Source of the DNA: Paraburkholderia sp. IMGN_8
GTDB lineage: Bacteria; Pseudomonadota; Gammaproteobacteria; Burkholderiales; Burkholderiaceae
Assembly (NCBI RefSeq): GCF_038050405.1
Contig: NZ_CP150900.1
Span: 4,216,001-4,280,000, forward strand
Direction of reading: 5' to 3'
Length of the DNA: 64,000 nt
The translations under genes and the position numbers were made by a program. Each line of letters opens with the position of its first letter. Positions within the stretch are counted from its first letter, which is position 1. The notes under the pieces are model-generated. The model was not told the DNA's origin, searched no databases, and worked only from the letters and a program-made list of their open reading frames with translations. This document shows positions 10,501 through 18,735 of the stretch, in pieces.

Positions 10501-10700
10501 GCGAGTTCGATTTCGCCCTTGTTCAAGAGCCACGAGCGGGCGCGCTCGCGCAGCTCCGTTGCTGCCTTGACCGTGAACGTAGTCGCGAGGACGCCGTGCG
10601 GCCGCGCCTCACCTGATTCGAGTGCCTCGGCGAGCGTCGATGTGAGCTTGTAGGTTTTGCCGCTTCCGGCGCCCGCACTAATGAATTCGATATTATTCAT
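7512..10700 (-). CDS. AddA/RecB-like UvrD-family helicase-nuclease
   Basis: A 1062-residue ATP-dependent helicase with a C-terminal RecB-type nuclease, the architecture of AddA. Visible: Walker A SAGAGSGKT at residues 8-16, ATTFTVKAATEL (motif Ia), LVMVDEFQDTSPLQL near 337 (Walker B), WVGDPKQAIYGFRGTD (motif III), HGAKGLEWPVVIL near 700 (motif V), LLYVSMTRARD (motif VI), and GRIDLLVDTPNGWVLVDHKA near 985 (PD-(D/E)XK active site, D and DxK). Start is ATG 10700, which overlaps the TGA of the upstream AddB-like gene by four bases and has GGGAG before it; an earlier in-frame start would lie far inside that gene. It is the last gene of the sirtuin-addB-addA run. Function could be housekeeping break repair or defence. 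Confidence 0.93.
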   Translation of the reverse strand: MNNIEFISAGAGSGKTYKLTSTLAEALESGEARPHGVLATTFTVKAATELRERARSWLLNKGEIELATAIGQAKLGTVNSVCGQLLKRFCFEIGLSPDQTVLSEGQARRLLATSLAETLDESGRAKLVALTSKFGIEHADWSGQIEDVVNAARNNDISANEVRAMGRRNADLMLANWPAPSTNGDPTNALSGALTKALADVSLHIATTEAAGGNVAQNLRNGHRDLERLERCFREGRWCWPDWIAACSLNAGAAVRAAITPVSEAAQAHESHPEFHEDVRSYLEQVFDLAAGTLDTYAEAKRMMGAVDFSDQEVLLLEVIRKNEDVRNALADELDLVMVDEFQDTSPLQLALFVELAKLAKRSVWVGDPKQAIYGFRGTDARLIAGILAAVESWGGKLGEPLTTSRRSTPALVSLTNAVFGSAFLPELQPQHVRLQPSRDDIAGQPALFHWNFESKNNESDYLALGQAVSGLLQSELRVVDRQTQQERAVRPGDIAVLCRKNDQVELAVTSLTQWGVPSASPRAGLLGTPEAIFVLACLRRLLDAGDSVATALILTLADGVPAQEWLGDRLEYLAREGASPSQWKAEGDEAHPLLVRLETLRPNLAALTPREAMRLAKAESHVARVASQWSSSPHEARTRIANVEALMDLGAAYEDECIAARRPATVGGLLRWLDTLADSQADDRSATADDAVSVMTHHGAKGLEWPVVILTSLGTATRSALWGVRARTDGEFNPERPLENRFVHFWPKTWGRRTQPQSAVNAEVSAIGQMMAADALAENKRLLYVSMTRARDANVLVTCQRSKSVNRDWVDEVGAGDLLFGDTGQVVLPDEGTILREARTWTATDSALAPPAQKECACSWYVAAPAKDAQPLWYRPSDAGGGMFAVAESESIGVRVAITAGIEMDVLGNALHLCIARAGVAGRVEDADVERILVAWGAAHAVDKAAVVAQLQAFFRWVQQRWPGGAVRVEVPVEADRSDGTRMRGRIDLLVDTPNGWVLVDHKANPGGTSRDDATVREYGPQLSAYAEAIEKCTGKSVREQWLYLPVAGRALRLVAETSAD

Positions 10701-13315
10701 TGCTCCCAGCCCCCGAGCAGCACCATATAGTCCTTTTCCCATGTGTTGGGCCCGTTCACCTGCAGCGTGCCCTCCGGTCCCTGGAAATCTTCCCCGCCGC
10801 CAAACGGAACGACATCGATGTGGCCTGCGGCCCATTGATTGGTTCGCCAGTCCCAGCTAGCCTTTGCCTGCTGAATGAGACCGGTGCTTGCAGCCAGAGG
10901 TGGCGTCCGAACCTGAGCGGTCGGGATGACGTCCGGTGCGCTCACGTACATCGCGCCCGACTCAAGAATGAAATACCCCAGTGCCGCGGGCGTTACACCG
11001 GTTTGCTGCTGGTAAAGCAACGAGTAGAGTGCCAGTTGGAGATGCTGTCCATCGAGCAGCGTGGCAGCGTAATAGTTGTCGCTGCGCCACTTCATATCCA
11101 ACGCTACGGCCTTGCCTCCCGGCAGTTCAACGAGCAGGTCGATTTTGCCAATAAGCGGCACGTCGCCGAGCTGGCCTGCGACAGGCAGCTCCGTGTGAAC
11201 GCGGGTAGTGCCCGCCGCGCGCAGATGGCGCATCATCGAGCGGATTGCGTGCTCGCATACGCTCCTGAATCGTTGCTGACCGACCCCGGCACCGTGCATC
11301 AGCAAGACTGCCCCCTCTGTCCGAAGGAGGAAATCGACGTTGTCCCGGAACCACGTCACTGCCTGCTCATCGGTCCAGTTGAGGCAGTCCGCCTGCTGAA
11401 AGAACTTTTCGAAAACCCGATGCGCGAGCGTTCCAAGGAGATTGTTGCCGTCCCTTGCCTCAAGTATCGAGGCCGGACGCATACGTGCGATGCGCTTGAA
11501 CGCATAGAGCGCGGGCGCATTGAACAGTTCGGACATGGACGTGTACGACTGGTCCGTCGTCGGAAGCGTAATCGGCCCCCCCAGGTCAAGCGAATCAGGC
11601 GTTTGGGGCAAAGCCATGTGCTCGACGTGCTCGGCGAGTGTACCGACGAATTCACTTCCAGCTTGTGCGTCAAGGTCGACACAGTGCTTCATCAGGTCTG
11701 GCCACAGTTTCAGTAGCAGTTGCCGAACGGGATGCTCCTCAGCGCCCGGAGGCGGCAGGACCATGATGAACCTCCGCCTGGCGGCCAGCAGCGGACGCAG
11801 CCACTGCCGCGCCAATAGCTCCAGTTCACGCTGCGGATTTCGTATCTCGACACCCAGGTTACTGAGTGCCTCAAGTTCCGCCTTGGTCCAGTGAAGCGGT
11901 AGCGGCAACTGCGGCGTCGAAGGCATCCACCAGATGACCTCGTCGGCTGGCTCGATGCAGGCAGCGGTATCCGACTCGGCTCGAAGGCAACCCACCTGCG
12001 CCGGCGCAAACGGATTTCCTGAACCCGCTGGCGTTGCGTGTTCCAGAAGCTGTTCGACCACGCGCGGCGTGATGTTGGGAGCGCCCTGGTTCTTCAACTC
12101 GACCAGCCCATCCCGGACGGCCGAGCATTGCTCTATCGCGGCGTCGAGCGTGGCGTTCAGCAGGCCATCGTCCGCCAGACGTTTGCGCAACGCGCTAGCC
12201 AGCTTCTCGACCCGCGCCAGCAGCGCATCCACCGGTGCGCCAGCATCACGATTCCAGCGCTCGCCCTCGAGCCAGAAAGCGACGTCCTCGAGGATGGCAT
12301 CGCCGTTCTCTTCAGCCAGGATTTCCTGTTTCGCTGCCTCCCAGGCTTCACCGCCGATACCAGGCTGCTCTGCGACAGCTTTTGCGAGGCGGACTCGCGC
12401 CGTTCGGCGGAAAGGCCCGATGGGATGGGACAGAAACTCCACGAGGTGTCCGATGTCGACTGGGTCCCAGCACATTTCGAGAGCGAGCCCCAAGGCTTGC
12501 AAGGCGGGGCGCAAGCTGCTGGTATGGCGAAAGCCGCTGCTGGCACCACCCGTCGCCATCATCGTCGTGTCTACGGAGTCACCGTTCGACTCGCAGACGA
12601 GAAGCCGGTCGGTTGGGGTTTGGCGGCAATATGCACTGAGCCAGTGCTCAGCGGCTTCACGGGTCGACGCCTGGACAAGCACGACACTGCCGTCAGCACT
12701 CGTGACCGCGAGAGGACGAAGGTCGCCTTGCGTGACTGCGTCAAGCGCGTGTTGTTGAAGTTCGCGAAGCAGTCCATCGCCCTGAGGCTCGGGCTTCCAC
12801 TCCCTGACGGCCGGCAGGCGCGCGAGGACCTCGCGCCACGCACGCGGAAAGCTGCCCAGTGGGTCGACGAGCAGTACCGATTCGATTGGAGTCCGCTCGG
12901 TCTCGAGCGCCGCGAGTATGGCAGCGAGGCGCTCCGCTTGGCCGGGTGGGATGTTGCCACTCGCAATCTGCTCGACCTCCGCCATGTCCTGTAGCCTTCG
13001 AGGGCTTCCCGTAAGTGCGGTCCCATCCCAACCTCCCCGGCGCCATTCGTCGCGCCAGGAAAGGAGTTTGGCGCTCGTACCGACGCCATCCGCTTCGAGC
13101 GAACGACTGTAGAACCGTTCATGCCCTGTTTGACTGCGCAGATGCCCGAGATAACTTGTGACGCGCCCCGCCGCGCTCACCTCGGGACGGCTCAGCCCCA
13201 GCCAGGTTTCGAGAAGCCCGAGCAGGCCCGTGGGTCCGACGACAGGCTGGTCCAGGGCGTCCTTGCGGGAGGGGCCTAGTCGACTGTCCAGGTTCAGTCC
13301 AAGAGTGATGTGCAT
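10697..13315 (-). CDS. AddB-like PD-(D/E)XK nuclease
   Basis: 872 residues. The C-terminal third holds a RecB-type nuclease: LGTLAHRVFEKFF, then GKIDLLVELPGGKAVALDMKW (D and DxK) and LQLALYSLLYQQ (QxxxY), as in AddB/RexB. The N-terminal two thirds correspond to the degenerate helicase half. The cysteine-rich iron-sulphur motif usual in AddB seems missing: where CPF.Y is expected the sequence is NAPALYAFKRI. Length is also shorter than typical AddB (about 1100). The start at ATG 13315 fits sequence MHITLGLNL; a TTG seven codons upstream is an alternative. The 3' end overlaps the AddA-like gene by 4 bp, so the two are translationally coupled and probably form one complex. Confidence 0.88.
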   Translation of the reverse strand: MHITLGLNLDSRLGPSRKDALDQPVVGPTGLLGLLETWLGLSRPEVSAAGRVTSYLGHLRSQTGHERFYSRSLEADGVGTSAKLLSWRDEWRRGGWDGTALTGSPRRLQDMAEVEQIASGNIPPGQAERLAAILAALETERTPIESVLLVDPLGSFPRAWREVLARLPAVREWKPEPQGDGLLRELQQHALDAVTQGDLRPLAVTSADGSVVLVQASTREAAEHWLSAYCRQTPTDRLLVCESNGDSVDTTMMATGGASSGFRHTSSLRPALQALGLALEMCWDPVDIGHLVEFLSHPIGPFRRTARVRLAKAVAEQPGIGGEAWEAAKQEILAEENGDAILEDVAFWLEGERWNRDAGAPVDALLARVEKLASALRKRLADDGLLNATLDAAIEQCSAVRDGLVELKNQGAPNITPRVVEQLLEHATPAGSGNPFAPAQVGCLRAESDTAACIEPADEVIWWMPSTPQLPLPLHWTKAELEALSNLGVEIRNPQRELELLARQWLRPLLAARRRFIMVLPPPGAEEHPVRQLLLKLWPDLMKHCVDLDAQAGSEFVGTLAEHVEHMALPQTPDSLDLGGPITLPTTDQSYTSMSELFNAPALYAFKRIARMRPASILEARDGNNLLGTLAHRVFEKFFQQADCLNWTDEQAVTWFRDNVDFLLRTEGAVLLMHGAGVGQQRFRSVCEHAIRSMMRHLRAAGTTRVHTELPVAGQLGDVPLIGKIDLLVELPGGKAVALDMKWRSDNYYAATLLDGQHLQLALYSLLYQQQTGVTPAALGYFILESGAMYVSAPDVIPTAQVRTPPLAASTGLIQQAKASWDWRTNQWAAGHIDVVPFGGGEDFQGPEGTLQVNGPNTWEKDYMVLLGGWEQ

Positions 13316-13355
13316 GAGTGGTCTCGAGTAAGACAAGCTTTGAATGCAACGTTCT

Positions 13356-14102
13356 TTATCGCACCATCATCAAGGTATTGACGCGACTTTCGATACTGCG
13401 CAGGCCAACAGTTGCAAATTCCGGTTCGACGCATCCGAAAAACTCCGTTCGACGCGGTTCCGGGTCAACCAGGAAATTCCTCTTATGATGATGCCATCGC
13501 TCGCGAGGCAACACGCTTTCCGGCGAAACAACCTGGAACGCAGTCCCAATCGCGATGAACAGGTCGTCGTCGGTCATTTCGAGTTGCATGCGATGCAGCT
13601 TCAGATATTCTGGCGCGGCTTCGTGAAAGAACACCACGCCCGGTTTGACCGCTTCAACCTCTCCACACCTTGGACAGGCTGTGTCGAGACGATAAACCTC
13701 CCCTTCCTTTGGGAATCTGAGGTCGCACGATGTACAAAGCATCGAATGCATGTCGCCGTGAAGATGTGAGACGTGCAGAGCGCCAGCCCGCTCAAGCAAA
13801 TCGTCGATGTTCTGTGTGATAAGCCGGACTCGCTCTGTTCCCCACTTGCGCTGCCATGCAGCGAGAATCTGGTGTGCTTCGTTCGGGAGTGCATCCCGTT
13901 TCTCCAGGATTCTCTCGTTGTAGAAGTGGAAAACCGCATCCCGGTTCTGGCGCCAGGTCAGGAAGTTGCAGACCTTATCAATACTCTCCTGGCTCCAGAT
14001 GCCGTTTCCGGTTCGGAACGTCGAAATCCCGCTTTCGGCCGACAGGCCTGCTCCCGAAAATACATACAGGCGCGGGCCTCGAGCATGCTGTGCAGATGAC
14101 AC
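13356..14102 (-). CDS. Sirtuin-type NAD-dependent deacylase (SIR2 family)
   Basis: 248 residues with the full sirtuin pattern: VFSGAGLSAESGISTFR (NAD binding), RLITQNIDDLLERAG, HLHGDMHSM (catalytic His), a four-cysteine zinc site (CTSCDL ... CPRCGE), KPGVVFFHE, and FIAIGTAFQV where bacterial enzymes have IGTS..V. It should bind NAD and either deacylate proteins or hydrolyse NAD. GTG start with GGAGG seven bases before. It lies 40 bp upstream of the AddB-like gene, so the sirtuin and the AddAB-like pair may be one operon. Classical sirtuin motifs favour a deacylase; SIR2-domain NADases in phage defence usually lack the zinc site. Confidence 0.92.
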   Translation of the reverse strand: MSSAQHARGPRLYVFSGAGLSAESGISTFRTGNGIWSQESIDKVCNFLTWRQNRDAVFHFYNERILEKRDALPNEAHQILAAWQRKWGTERVRLITQNIDDLLERAGALHVSHLHGDMHSMLCTSCDLRFPKEGEVYRLDTACPRCGEVEAVKPGVVFFHEAAPEYLKLHRMQLEMTDDDLFIAIGTAFQVVSPESVLPRERWHHHKRNFLVDPEPRRTEFFGCVEPEFATVGLRSIESRVNTLMMVR

Positions 14103-14230
14103 CTTTCATCCTCCGATGGGCAAACAGGCCGGTGCGGGACGCGACCGCGAGTACGTCGACTCAGATACGACCGTTACGAGCCCGTCCGCGGGGCATCCAC
14201 CGCAGCGTCCGGGCGTACGCACCACTGTCG

Positions 14231-14593
14231 TCATTTGTGTCCATTCCAAACCGGGTCCGGGTCGTCGTCCCAGGAGGGGGCAAATTCCACGTTCGTCCAT
14301 TTCGGATGGCTTCTGTCGAACGGGGTGCCAGGACCTTGTCGCGGTCGGTCATGGCGGTATATCCATCCCGGCAGGTTGGAGTTGTGTATCTCCTCGTAGC
14401 GAGCCATGAATTCAGCAGTGGACATGCGCTTTGCATAACCCAGGAATTCGCGCCCCTCAAGCTCGCAGTCTGGTGTCCATATCTGCCAGGTGTATTTATA
14501 GAACCTCGGTGGCGTGGTCGGCAGGTACCCGAGACAGAACCACAGCGCATCGGGGCGGTCGCGCTCCCAGCTTTCACGGGTAGGTAGTCGCAT
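14231..14593 (-). CDS. Hypothetical protein, 120 aa, Trp/Tyr-rich
   Basis: Not a family I recognise. The product is rich in aromatic residues (ALWFCLGYLPTTPPRFYKYT, GWIYRHDRP, SWDDDPDPVWNG) and probably a small soluble folded protein. Start set at ATG 14593; a GTG twelve codons upstream is possible and neither has a strong ribosome site. It sits in the minus-strand run between a 68-aa unknown and the sirtuin gene (128 bp to the latter). A competing frame on the same strand is much less protein-like. Confidence 0.6.
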   Translation of the reverse strand: MRLPTRESWERDRPDALWFCLGYLPTTPPRFYKYTWQIWTPDCELEGREFLGYAKRMSTAEFMARYEEIHNSNLPGWIYRHDRPRQGPGTPFDRSHPKWTNVEFAPSWDDDPDPVWNGHK

Positions 14594-14650
14594 GGTGGGC
14601 AGTTTCCAGACTAAGAGATTACCGCACAAGAAGGCTACGGAGAGAAGACG

Positions 14651-14857
14651 TCAATCGTCATCGCCATCCCGCACAAGGGCCATCAGCTGATTGCCGTGTC
14701 CGTACGCACGCAAATTGGCATCGAACGTCTTGTTGAGCTGTGGATTGTAGATTCCAACCATTCTCCCGCGCACGTAGGCGAACTGCTTCCCATGGCTGTC
14801 AGCCCTGATGAGGCCGACAATTCTTGACGAACCGTCACGAATATATAGTGTGGTCAT
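14651..14857 (-). CDS. Small hypothetical protein, 68 aa
   Basis: Compact beta-rich sequence starting MTTLYIRDGSSRIVGLIRAD and ending in an acidic DGDDD tail. A GGAGG ribosome site six bases from the ATG supports it strongly. No family recognised. Spaced 27 bp from the upstream 135-aa gene and 57 bp from the downstream 120-aa gene, so it is part of the long minus-strand run from 16.65 kb to 7.5 kb. Confidence 0.65.
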   Translation of the reverse strand: MTTLYIRDGSSRIVGLIRADSHGKQFAYVRGRMVGIYNPQLNKTFDANLRAYGHGNQLMALVRDGDDD

Positions 14858-14884
14858 TGCGCCTCCAGTCTGTCGTCCGGGTGA

Positions 14885-15292
14885 TTAGAAGTTGTCAGCC
14901 CAGCGCTCCCAGAAGCCAGGCTCATCGTGGTGGGCGTTCTTCATGGCAAGCTGCAGTTCGACGACGTAGAACCTGACGTCTTCAAAGCGCATCGTGCCGT
15001 CTGGATGCTCGAGAAACGCCTGAACCTTGCGGTACCGGTTGTCGGTCTCGTCGAACGGCACATTGATGAAAATTTCACCGGCGTACGAACGCATCACCGT
15101 CTCGGACGCGAGCTGTCCGCACTCACGCCACTCGATGCCTTCGCTGTCGAGCCATTGCACGATGAGCATGCGTGTCTCCAGACTCTTGTAGTCCGCACGG
15201 TGGGGGCGCGGCGCTTTCAGGAATTCGAGATAGAGCACGTCCCGATTCAGCTCTCGCGCAATTGCGTCGATATGTTCCAGGAGTTGTGGCAT
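14885..15292 (-). CDS. Hypothetical protein, 135 aa
   Basis: Soluble protein beginning with an amphipathic helix (MPQLLEHIDAIARELNRDVLYLEF) and containing VMRSYAGEIFINVPFDETD. No known domain recognised. It is 48 bp downstream of the zinc-ribbon gene. Coding-like composition and position in a tight gene run support it; function unknown. Confidence 0.7.
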   Translation of the reverse strand: MPQLLEHIDAIARELNRDVLYLEFLKAPRPHRADYKSLETRMLIVQWLDSEGIEWRECGQLASETVMRSYAGEIFINVPFDETDNRYRKVQAFLEHPDGTMRFEDVRFYVVELQLAMKNAHHDEPGFWERWADNF

Positions 15293-15340
15293 GAGATGTC
15301 ATCCGAATGTTGAGAACAATTGACTTCTGTTCTGACCTTG

Positions 15341-15727
15341 TCATTCCCGGACATAGTCCAGTGCCGCTGCGCAGGTTGGGCAGAGTGTGCGTACCCGGCC
15401 ATCCTCGTGCCCACGCAGCATCGCAGGCTGACCGCACCGCCCGCATGTGCGTTGACTCAGACGCTGAGCCTCAGCAATCCAGCTCGCCATCCTGCTCGTC
15501 ACTTCGCCCTCGAGCCGGAAGCGCAACGTGCCGAGCTGGTCTCTGACTTCGATGACGCGCAACCCGGGCAGGCCGCCCGCGGACTCGAGCTTGCCAGAGA
15601 GCTCGTCGATGATTGGGTACCAGCCATCATCGCAATCGAACCGGCTGCCACCGGAGAAGCGCGGCCGCAGTTTCCAATAGGTGGCCGGATAGGTCGTAAT
15701 CAGGGCATGTTCGAGTTCTCGATTCAT
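15341..15727 (-). CDS. Zinc-ribbon hypothetical protein, paralogue of the 54.7-kb gene
   Basis: 128 residues. The middle has RFDCDDGWYPIIDELSGKLE and the C-terminus a four-cysteine zinc site, TCGRCGQPAMLRG ... LCPTCAAAL. The same layout (GIQCGVGWYPIIEVL, then CESCGNPGTLR ... YCDKCIDLAL) is found in the protein encoded at 54712-55356, so the two belong to one family of unknown function. It lies 14 bp downstream of the 5'-nucleotidase gene and is likely co-transcribed with it. Confidence 0.75.
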   Translation of the reverse strand: MNRELEHALITTYPATYWKLRPRFSGGSRFDCDDGWYPIIDELSGKLESAGGLPGLRVIEVRDQLGTLRFRLEGEVTSRMASWIAEAQRLSQRTCGRCGQPAMLRGHEDGRVRTLCPTCAAALDYVRE

Positions 15728-15741
15728 CGTTGGTTGACCGT

Positions 15742-16650
15742 TTAATGAAGGACTGGCCGGAATTCATTGTTGATGCCGTACGGAACGTGGCCAGTGGCCA
15801 CGACCTGCGAGGCTGACTCACAGTTGCGTACGTGGTCATCGAAGAAGATGTCGGGCCTGAACTCGGCGAGGAAACGTGCCTTGTCCTTGCCTCCGAGAAA
15901 CATAGCCTCGTCCACCGTGACACCCCATGCCATCAACGTGCGAATCGCCCGCTCATGCGCCGGCGAGCTACGGGCAGTCACCAGAGCCGTCCGTACCCGG
16001 CCCTGTGACCCGCGACGGCCCCGCAGCGCGCATAGAGCCGCGAGAAACGCCTTCAATGGACCGGGAGACAGCGGGGAGTGCGCATGACGCGCCTCGTGGT
16101 CGTTGAACTCCTGTAGCTGCCGCTGTCTGAAAACGCGCTCGGCTTCGTCGCTGAACAGGACCGAATCTCCGTCGAATGCAATGCGCAGCTCCCCGTCGTC
16201 CTGCGTGGAAGGTATGCCCGGAGCCGGGTAGACCCGGGCAGCCGGGAATCCGGCCGCCATCGCATCCTTGACATCTAGTGCATGGGCCGAAAGAAACAGG
16301 TTGGCCTCAAGTGGTGCAAGGTACCCGTGGGGCTTTGCGCCGCCCGTGAAAATCGCCCGGCAGATAGCCAGTCCGTGGTGTCGAGCCGACGAAAACACCC
16401 TGAGCCCGGTGACCGGGTCATTGCGCGACAGGATGGCGACCTCGACGTCGTTGCTGTCGCCGCTATTGAAGTCCAGGAGCTTGCGCACCAGCGGAAAGGC
16501 GACGCCAGGGCTCGCGGGGATATCCAGGCGCGCGGCCTGAAGCGCGCAATACGTCGAGGGGTCATCCTCCCGGAATACCTGGTTTTCTGCCTCAAAGTCG
16601 AAGAGCGCCCGTGCGGACACAGCGATGGTGATTTTTGTGCTCGAAGTCAT
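15742..16650 (-). CDS. 5'-nucleotidase (cytosolic NT5C1-like family)
   Basis: 302 residues, recognised as the bacterial 5'-nucleotidase family that dephosphorylates nucleoside monophosphates. It starts with IAVSARALFDFEAEN, the usual N-terminal core, and has FDGDSVLFSDEAERVF and LVTARSSPAHERAIRTL, matching HAD-type motifs, with a C-terminal FLGGKDKARFLAEFRPDIFFDDH. Start ATG 16650 is preceded by CAGGAGAG. First gene of the minus-strand run that goes on to the sirtuin and AddAB-like genes, and divergent from the WYL regulator. Nucleotide depletion is a known defence theme, but this family is also housekeeping. Confidence 0.82.
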   Translation of the reverse strand: MTSSTKITIAVSARALFDFEAENQVFREDDPSTYCALQAARLDIPASPGVAFPLVRKLLDFNSGDSNDVEVAILSRNDPVTGLRVFSSARHHGLAICRAIFTGGAKPHGYLAPLEANLFLSAHALDVKDAMAAGFPAARVYPAPGIPSTQDDGELRIAFDGDSVLFSDEAERVFRQRQLQEFNDHEARHAHSPLSPGPLKAFLAALCALRGRRGSQGRVRTALVTARSSPAHERAIRTLMAWGVTVDEAMFLGGKDKARFLAEFRPDIFFDDHVRNCESASQVVATGHVPYGINNEFRPVLH

Positions 16651-16770
16651 GGGTCTCTCCTGTGGCTGAGCACCATGATGCAATGCAACTGGGACAAAAA
16701 GTGTCCGCATCGCCGGGTAGAATCATCGCTACCGAGAAGCCGGCTAACTCACCCTCGACCGACGCCCAGA

Positions 16771-17838
16771 ATGACGACCTCAAGCCTTGATGAAGCGATT
16801 CTTCGCATCCTGCCAACAGACAGGGACCTGGAACCGTGGATGTCCACGTCCAGGGTTCTTCAGCTGCTGAAGGACCGGGGTCACCGCGTCGACTATCCGA
16901 GACTGTTGCGACGACGCCTTTCCACGCTGGAGCGGGACCTGTTTGTCCTGTCGACCGTGTCTGGCCGGAACACCCTCTGGCAACGCAAACCCTGGCTGCA
17001 GGGCGCCAGCCAGGTGGCGAATTTGATGAGTGCTTCCGAGGCTGTGGCATTTCATGCACTCAGGCGTTTTGTGGGAGACAAACTGCCTGCGGCAGTGACC
17101 GGCGACATCGAGCCGCTATTCAAAGCGGCCGACACGCGACTTTCGCAAGACCGGGAAGACAGTCGGCTATATCGGGCGTGGGTCAACAAGATTGACTCGG
17201 TGGCGGCTACCTACGCGCTGACCCGCCCTCCCGTCAATCCGGAGGTCTTTCAGACCGTCATGACCGCGACATTCTTTGAGCGCGAACTGCTTGTCGGCTA
17301 TTCACAGGCTTACCGGGAAAGCAGGCCCGACGACATCAAGCCGAAGCGGCTCTGGCCGCTCGCGCTCGTCGAGTCAGCCGGATTGATGTACATGGTCGCC
17401 CAGAGTCCGGACCATCCACCAAGACCTGAAAAGGGAAGGCCTGATTGGCTCCGGAATCTGTATCGCCTGGACCGAATCGTGTCGGTGGTTGAGTCTGGGG
17501 ATACGTTCGCGTACCCACGGGACTTCCGCTTGCAGAACACGATTGAGAAAGAACAGGCTTTCGACTTCCTTCCCGAAACGCCAGTTGTACTGGAACTCGC
17601 GGTTGAACTGGCGGAGGCGAAGCGACTGAAGGAGCGAGGAATGTCGGACGACCAGCAGTTTGAGAAGTTACCCGACGGGCGCACAAAGTTCATTGGAACG
17701 GTGGTGCCCAGCGTCAAGCTGCGGTGGTGGCTTCGGTCGCTCGGCGCTGCGGTGGAAATCCTGGCGCCATCCTCGCTTCGGGCCGAGTTTGCGCGCGACG
17801 CTGCAGCGTTAGCGAGGCGCTACGACACGGCAGCGTGA
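16771..17838 (+). CDS. WYL-domain transcriptional regulator
   Basis: 355 residues. N-terminal winged helix (about 20-70: STSRVLQLLKDRGHRVDYPRLLRRRLSTLERD), a central segment, and a WYL region at about 180-240 ending RNLYRLDRIVSVVESG, followed by a C-terminal WCX-like part (TVVPSVKLRWWLRSLGAAVEIL). WYL proteins bind nucleic-acid-type ligands and commonly repress defence operons (BrxR/CapW type). It is followed after 57 bp by a SIR2-family gene and then a GIY-YIG protein, all plus strand, and faces the nucleotidase run across about 120 bp, so it may control both directions. Confidence 0.85.
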   Translation: MTTSSLDEAILRILPTDRDLEPWMSTSRVLQLLKDRGHRVDYPRLLRRRLSTLERDLFVLSTVSGRNTLWQRKPWLQGASQVANLMSASEAVAFHALRRFVGDKLPAAVTGDIEPLFKAADTRLSQDREDSRLYRAWVNKIDSVAATYALTRPPVNPEVFQTVMTATFFERELLVGYSQAYRESRPDDIKPKRLWPLALVESAGLMYMVAQSPDHPPRPEKGRPDWLRNLYRLDRIVSVVESGDTFAYPRDFRLQNTIEKEQAFDFLPETPVVLELAVELAEAKRLKERGMSDDQQFEKLPDGRTKFIGTVVPSVKLRWWLRSLGAAVEILAPSSLRAEFARDAAALARRYDTAA

Positions 17839-17895
17839 ATCGCGGAAATGATGCTTTTACCCTGCAGGGGCCAAACAACACAATCGAGGTGGCAG

Positions 17896-18735
17896 GTGGA
17901 TAACGACAAGGCAATCAGACAGGCGGCTGCCTGGATTCGCGATGCGGACGGTCTGCTCATCACTGCGGGCGCCGGCATGGGCGTGGATTCCGGGCTGCCT
18001 GATTTCCGGGGAAAGGAGGGTTTCTGGCGTGCCTACCCAGCGCTGCGCCACTATGGATTTTCGTTTGAGGACATTGCCAACTCTGCCGGCTTTGCGAGCA
18101 ATCCGCGCCTGAGCTGGGGGTTTTATGGGCACCGTCTAGCACTCTATCGCGCAACCGTACCTCATGCGGGTTTCGACCTTCTGCTCAGGTGGGCATCGAC
18201 GATGAAGCACGGCGCTTTCGTGTTTACCAGTAACGTTGATGGTCAATTCCAGAAAGCGGGGTTTGATACAGAACGCATTGTGGAATGCCACGGTACCATC
18301 CACCGGCTTCAATGCGTCGAGGCTTGTACCAATGAGACCTGGCCAGCTGACGACTTCACGCCCACTGTCAACGAAACGACCTGTCTGCTCGAAAACGAAA
18401 TGCCGACGTGTCCGCATTGCAATGGTCTCGCGCGGCCGAACATTCTGATGTTCGGGGACTGGCAATGGGTGGAGGAGCACGCGGACAGGCAGGGGAAACG
18501 ACTTGCAACCTGGCTTGAGTCCGTTGAGCGACTTGTCGTTGTGGAAATGGGGGCCGGTCGGGCGTTACCGACCGTCAGGCGCTTCAGCGAGCGCCACGGA
18601 CCCCGCGTCATCCGCATCAATCCGCGAGACTACACGATAGCGTCAGCCATTGGCTTGGGAATCCCCGGGACTGCGTCAGATACCCTTCAACTACTTGAAA
18701 AGTCCTTGGTAGTGGCGCGTGGACCAGACGCGTAA
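17896..18735 (+). CDS. SIR2-family protein
   Basis: 279 residues from GTG 17896 (GAGGTGGCAG just before it; ATG 17848 is an alternative). Motifs: LLITAGAGMGVDSGLPDFRG (NAD binding), VFTSNVDGQFQKAGF, IVECHGTIHRLQC (catalytic His), CPHCNGLARPNILMFGD, and LVVVEMGAGRALPTV. Compared with the sirtuin at 13.4 kb it differs in TSNVD in place of TQNID and an altered zinc site, and belongs to a different branch. It could be a deacylase or an NAD-consuming effector. Second of three plus-strand genes under the WYL regulator. Confidence 0.88.
   Translation: MDNDKAIRQAAAWIRDADGLLITAGAGMGVDSGLPDFRGKEGFWRAYPALRHYGFSFEDIANSAGFASNPRLSWGFYGHRLALYRATVPHAGFDLLLRWASTMKHGAFVFTSNVDGQFQKAGFDTERIVECHGTIHRLQCVEACTNETWPADDFTPTVNETTCLLENEMPTCPHCNGLARPNILMFGDWQWVEEHADRQGKRLATWLESVERLVVVEMGAGRALPTVRRFSERHGPRVIRINPRDYTIASAIGLGIPGTASDTLQLLEKSLVVARGPDA

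Noticed and set aside
10700..12994. Long plus-strand frames opposite the AddB-like gene (338 and 318 codons)
   Set aside because: Antisense shadows of a clear gene in GC-rich DNA; composition is not protein-like.
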